This document shows positions 14,400 to 17,656 of a stretch of DNA of 17,656 nucleotides, one piece after another. This DNA is from an uncultured Clostridium sp. Its GTDB lineage: Bacteria > Bacillota > Clostridia > TANB77 > CAG-508. The notes under the pieces were generated by a model, which was not told where the DNA came from, did not search any database, and saw only the letters and a list, made by a program, of their open reading frames with translations. How positions within the stretch are numbered: the first letter of the stretch is position 1; each line of letters opens with the position of its first letter. A program made the position numbers and the translations under genes. The stretch lies in NCBI GenBank assembly GCA_946495905.1, contig CAMMEP010000027.1, forward strand, positions 1 to 17,656, written 5' to 3'.

Positions 14400-14861
14400 A
14401 TGGATAAATTTATGAAGATAGCACAAGAATATGCAGAATATGGTTCAAGACATAACGAAGGAGGTCCATTTGGAGCAGTTATTACAGATAAACAAGGAAA
14501 TATTATTGCAAAAGCAAACAATACGGTACTAAAGAATAATGATCCTACCGAACATGCAGAAATGAATGTTATTCGCGAAGCATGTAAAAAATTAGGAACT
14601 TACGATTTAGGGGATTACATTTTATATACTTCTTGTGAGCCTTGCCCTATGTGTTTATCTGCCATTATTTGGTCAAATATAAAAGAGGTATATTTTGCTT
14701 GTACCAGAAAAGATGCAGGAGAGATTGGGTTTCGTGACGATAGTATTTATGAATATTTAGAAGGAAAAAATGAAGAGTTAATTAAACTAAAACAAATCGA
14801 CCGAGAAGAATGTATTTCTTTGTTCCAGGAGTATGAAAAAAATAAGAAAACAATATATTGA
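14400..14861 (+). CDS. guaD: Guanine deaminase (cytidine deaminase superfamily)
   Basis: Converts guanine to xanthine plus ammonia in purine salvage. It closely follows Bacillus-type GuaD: GGPFGAVI (21-28), NNDPTEHAEMNVIR (46-59) and TSCEPCPMCLSAIIW (77-91). Zinc ligands are His52, Cys82 and Cys85, and Glu54 is the proton shuttle. KDAGEIGFRDDSIYEYL (104-120) matches the guanine deaminase branch rather than the TadA or riboflavin branches. Its 153 residues fit the family. AGGAGG (14384-14389) lies ten bases before the ATG. tRNA adenosine deaminase (TadA) is the main alternative and less likely because of the GFDD-like segment. Confidence 0.85.
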   Translation: MDKFMKIAQEYAEYGSRHNEGGPFGAVITDKQGNIIAKANNTVLKNNDPTEHAEMNVIREACKKLGTYDLGDYILYTSCEPCPMCLSAIIWSNIKEVYFACTRKDAGEIGFRDDSIYEYLEGKNEELIKLKQIDREECISLFQEYEKNKKTIY

Positions 14862-14886
14862 AAATAACAATAAATAGAGTTAAAAT
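14858..14886 (+). promoter_or_regulatory. Possible promoter for the pilin-like gene
   Basis: TTGAAA (14858-14863), overlapping the guaD stop, and TAAAAT (14881-14886) are 17 bases apart. The region is very AT-rich, so chance matches are likely. Confidence 0.4.
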
Positions 14887-14953
14887 ATAAAATTAGAAGA
14901 TTATATTTACTGTTTTTGTTATATAGAAAAAACAAAAGAAAGGAGTTGCCATA

Positions 14954-16825
14954 TTGAAAGAAAAAGACTATTCAAAAGGACAAAATAAAGGGGAATGTAC
15001 ATGGAACAGAAAAGAGGGGATTACTTTAATAGCTCTAGTGATTACGATTATTATATTAGTTATATTAGCTACCATGACTTTTTATTGGATATTTGGAAGT
15101 GATGGGTTAATTAACAGAACAAATGAAGCAAAAGAAATGTCTAATATTAATACTATTCTAGAGGAGTTACAATTAGAAAAGGCAGACTTAATTATTGAGC
15201 TAAATAAAGACGGAATACATGAAATTACAGTAGATGACTATCTGGAGCATATAAAAGATAATGAAATTATAACAGATGAAGATATTATCTACACAGAAGA
15301 AGGATACGCAGAAATAGAAATAGACGATTATGTTTTTTCTTTAACAGAAAAAGAAGATGGAGATTTAGAAATTAAATATTTAGGAAATAGAGATAATTTA
15401 GGACCAAGAATAAAAGAAATAAAAGTAACATCATATAGTAATAAGTTAAAGGTAGATATTGAATATATTAGAAATGATGGAGGAACATTTGAATATTTTA
15501 TAAAACAAGCTGAAGAGGAGGAATATGAATCAAAAGGAACTTCACAAGAAGCAACATTTACATTTGAAGGACTGACACAAGAAACAGAATATGATATTAA
15601 AGTAATAGCAAAAAATACCAAGAATTTGTCTCATGAAAAAGAGACAAAAGGAACAACAATAAAAACACAAAGTGCTCAGGAAAACATCATATTAGAAAGT
15701 TTAACTTGGAATAAAAATACCCATACCGCGACCGCTACTTTAAAGAAAGTGGATGGTGTAGAAGAAGGATATAGTATTCAATATAATATTAATAATACGG
15801 AAAGTGGTTGGCAGGATGGTGATACACCATCTGGATTAAATCATGGAGATGAATTATATTATCGATTATATGATGGAACAAATGTAGGAGATTATGGGCA
15901 GACTACAATAGAGGATAATGCATTACCACAAAATGCAACCATTACATTATCTGATACTACTTCTTTCATGAATAGTAGTAGTACAACTGCAACAGTGACA
16001 CAAGTAGATAATGAAAGTGGAGTTGATATTACAAAATGTAAATGGATATTTACAACTCAAGCCACTGCAATAGGAACAGATGAATCATCCTATACAAATA
16101 GTTTTACGCAAAATGGACAAACAATTACAATTACAGGAACACAAGCAGGAAACTTTTATTTACATGTATTAACAGTAGATTTTGCTGGAAATAAAAGAGA
16201 AACAATTTCTAGTGCTGTACTAGTAAAAGATGCTAAAGCTGCTAGCAACTTAAAACCAGGTGATTATATTTATTATGATCCAGGCACAAGAAGTTATACA
16301 TCTCCATCTAGTACAAATGGTATGAGAAACCAAACATATAATTCTGGAAACTATAAAGGAACATGGAGAGTACTAACTAATAATGGTTCATCAGTAACTA
16401 TTATACCAAGCTTTTCTGTTGATAATTTCCAAGTTAAGGGGCAAGCTGGATATAACAATTTTATTAGTGAATTAAATAAAATATGTCAAATTTATATACA
16501 CCCTACTTATGCAACATCAGCAAGAATAGTACAATATTCTGACGTTAGTTTATTAACAAGTTTAGGTACTTTAAACATTGGAAACACATATTGGTTAGGA
16601 GATAGATTTTCAGAAGAAGATGATATAGGAAGAACATTCTATTACGCAAGAACAGTAGTATCTGGTGGAGCTGTACAAAATTCATGGATTTATTATAGAA
16701 CTGGTTCAGGAACTATAGTTGATGATACACCTGCATTTGATATAAGACCGATTGTTACAATAAAACCAGATGCGTTACTAGAAAGAGGATCTGGATCAAG
16801 TGATGATTATTATTACTTAAGATAA
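14954..16825 (+). CDS. Large pilin-like (type IV prepilin N-terminus) modular surface protein
   Basis: A 623-residue protein probably anchored in the membrane and exposed outside. A basic leader of 22 residues ends in KEG, followed by GITLIALVITIIILVILA (22-39), which resembles a prepilin peptidase site but has Ala where pilins have Glu5. An acidic linker (55-145) is followed by a fibronectin type III-like domain (about 151-238), a second beta domain (243-325), an Ig-like domain (326-425, AGNKRETISSAV) and a C-terminal domain (433-608) with GDYIYYDPG, GTWRVLTN, TYWLGDRF and FDIRPIVTIKPDALL. The C-terminal domain resembles repeated-type domains of Clostridial surface proteins; its ligand is unknown. 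The start is TTG with AAGGAG (14939-14944) upstream; the nearest ATG is out of frame. No sortase motif is present. Confidence 0.75.
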   Translation: MKEKDYSKGQNKGECTWNRKEGITLIALVITIIILVILATMTFYWIFGSDGLINRTNEAKEMSNINTILEELQLEKADLIIELNKDGIHEITVDDYLEHIKDNEIITDEDIIYTEEGYAEIEIDDYVFSLTEKEDGDLEIKYLGNRDNLGPRIKEIKVTSYSNKLKVDIEYIRNDGGTFEYFIKQAEEEEYESKGTSQEATFTFEGLTQETEYDIKVIAKNTKNLSHEKETKGTTIKTQSAQENIILESLTWNKNTHTATATLKKVDGVEEGYSIQYNINNTESGWQDGDTPSGLNHGDELYYRLYDGTNVGDYGQTTIEDNALPQNATITLSDTTSFMNSSSTTATVTQVDNESGVDITKCKWIFTTQATAIGTDESSYTNSFTQNGQTITITGTQAGNFYLHVLTVDFAGNKRETISSAVLVKDAKAASNLKPGDYIYYDPGTRSYTSPSSTNGMRNQTYNSGNYKGTWRVLTNNGSSVTIIPSFSVDNFQVKGQAGYNNFISELNKICQIYIHPTYATSARIVQYSDVSLLTSLGTLNIGNTYWLGDRFSEEDDIGRTFYYARTVVSGGAVQNSWIYYRTGSGTIVDDTPAFDIRPIVTIKPDALLERGSGSSDDYYYLR

Positions 16826-16846
16826 AAAATTTCATAAATATTAATT

Positions 16847-16893
16847 AAAAAGTAGGAAGGCATGCCCGTCGATGCGATAATTTCCTACTTTTT
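16847..16893 (+). terminator. Intrinsic terminator after the pilin-like gene
   Basis: AAAAAGTAGGAA (16847-16858) pairs perfectly with TTCCTACTTTTT (16882-16893). The 23-base loop is GC-rich for this window and holds the palindrome GGCATGCC and a further GCAT/ATGC pairing. The A/T-rich stem base makes it bidirectional. Confidence 0.75.
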
Positions 16894-17031
16894 ATTTATG
16901 TCTATTATAATGTTAATAAAGTTGTATACATTGTTAAAATTCACAGCATAGTGTAAAACATACATTGTTACAAAAAAAGCTCCGAATAGTAATGTTGCAT
17001 TCTTATAGTTAGAATATGCTATAAAAAATTA

Positions 17032-17060
17032 TTGAAATAATGCATATTTCATGATATAAT
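17032..17060 (+). promoter_or_regulatory. Promoter for the last gene
   Basis: TTGAAA (17032-17037) and a perfect TATAAT (17055-17060) are 17 bases apart, with TGA before the -10 box (extended -10). The gene starts 47 bases further on. The rest of the 281-base gap from 16826 holds only the terminator and AT-rich sequence. Confidence 0.65.
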
Positions 17061-17106
17061 CTTAAAAGTAAATCACTTATGTATACGAAAAAAGGAGGAA
17101 ATATAA

Positions 17107-17656
17107 GTGAATAAAAATATGGAAAATGATGTAGTAGAAAAAAGTAAAAAGTTAAAATCTAATATAGAAGATAAAAATAGCATTATTCAACTATTGTTAA
17201 AAGGAATAACGTCAGAAGAAATAAATAAAATGGAACAATTTAAAAAATATTCACTAGAAGAAACTAAGAAGCTAGAAGAATCATGCAAAATAGAGATTTT
17301 AGCAATGAAATTAATGCCTGTAACTGAAATAGCGGGAAAGTTAGGTGTAAAGCTTCAAGCTGTTTATATGAGTTTAAGAAGATTTAAATCAAATGGAATA
17401 GATATAATGGAAATACGAAAAGAAAAAGAGCAAGAGGTTGAGCGAAGATTAGAAGCAGGAGAAAGTGCAGAAAATATTCTACAAGATAAAAATTTAAACG
17501 TATGCCTAGAAGCATTAGAACAAATAAAACAAAAAGTAGAAAAAAAGATAGAAAAAGATAGAAGAAAATTATCGCAGTCACAAAAAGATAAAGTAGGACA
17601 ACTTTTGTTACAAGGAAAAACAATAGATGAAATTCATGAAATGGAAGAATTTAAAG
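17107..17656 (+). CDS. Helix-turn-helix protein with repeated 19-residue units, cut by the window edge
   Basis: The frame is open from a GTG at 17107 to the right edge (183 residues), so the C-terminus is missing. AAAGGAGG (17091-17098) lies eight bases before the GTG; the in-frame ATG at 17119 is too far. I do not recognise the family. Residues 67-96 (MKLMPVTEIAGKLGVKLQAV and onward to FKSNG) look like a helix-turn-helix. Residues 28-46 (QLLLKGITSEEINKMEQFK) and 165-183 (QLLLQGKTIDEIHEMEEFK) are repeats with 12 of 19 identical, each reading like a small helical DNA-binding unit. The region between is charged and probably coiled. A regulator or phage-like/mobile DNA-binding protein is possible. 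Confidence 0.65.
   Translation, partial: MNKNMENDVVEKSKKLKSNIEDKNSIIQLLLKGITSEEINKMEQFKKYSLEETKKLEESCKIEILAMKLMPVTEIAGKLGVKLQAVYMSLRRFKSNGIDIMEIRKEKEQEVERRLEAGESAENILQDKNLNVCLEALEQIKQKVEKKIEKDRRKLSQSQKDKVGQLLLQGKTIDEIHEMEEFK

Overview
The window is AT-rich DNA with dense genes, strong AGGAGG-type ribosome binding sites, several TTG/GTG starts and TTGACA/TATAAT promoters. Together with addB, pgeF and the pilin-like 'GITLIALVITIIILVILA' N-terminus, this points to a low-GC Firmicute, most likely an uncultured gut-type Clostridia. That assignment is inferred from gene content. No rRNA, tRNA or CRISPR array was seen.

Layout. (1) 1-5387 (+): a promoter region with small hairpins, then an 8-oxoguanine DNA glycosylase, addB (helicase-nuclease subunit) and pgeF. 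(2) 5469-8915 (+): an S66 LD-carboxypeptidase/MccF-like peptidase, a family 4 Fe-S uracil-DNA glycosylase, an ADP-ribose-type Nudix hydrolase and a GltD-like flavoprotein. (3) 8880-9875: a REP-associated tyrosine transposase (RAYT) between two perfect 34-bp inverted repeats; the left repeat encodes the last codons and stop of the GltD-like gene. (4) 9876-10952 (-): an unrecognised HExxH metallopeptidase-like protein. (5) 10953-11353: a gene-free stretch holding a promoter dyad and a roughly 300-bp nested palindrome bounded by two inverted copies of the same repeat. (6) 11354-14176 (-): leucyl-tRNA synthetase with a complete Nudix domain inserted in its editing domain. (7) 14400-16825 (+): guanine deaminase and a large pilin-like modular surface protein. 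(8) After a terminator and a promoter, a gene that runs off the right edge, with a helix-turn-helix and repeated 19-residue units.

Two themes stand out. First, a family of short palindromic repeats with the core GGGGACRGGC sits at gene 3' ends through the whole window. A RAYT lies inside one such pair, so the window shows a plausible transposase and its repeats together. Second, many genes deal with nucleic-acid or nucleotide damage and quality control (Ogg, AddB, Udg, Nudix, GuaD). The most unusual single item is the Nudix-LeuRS fusion, with an intact Nudix box placed beside the tRNA-editing site while all visible LeuRS catalytic and editing motifs are kept.
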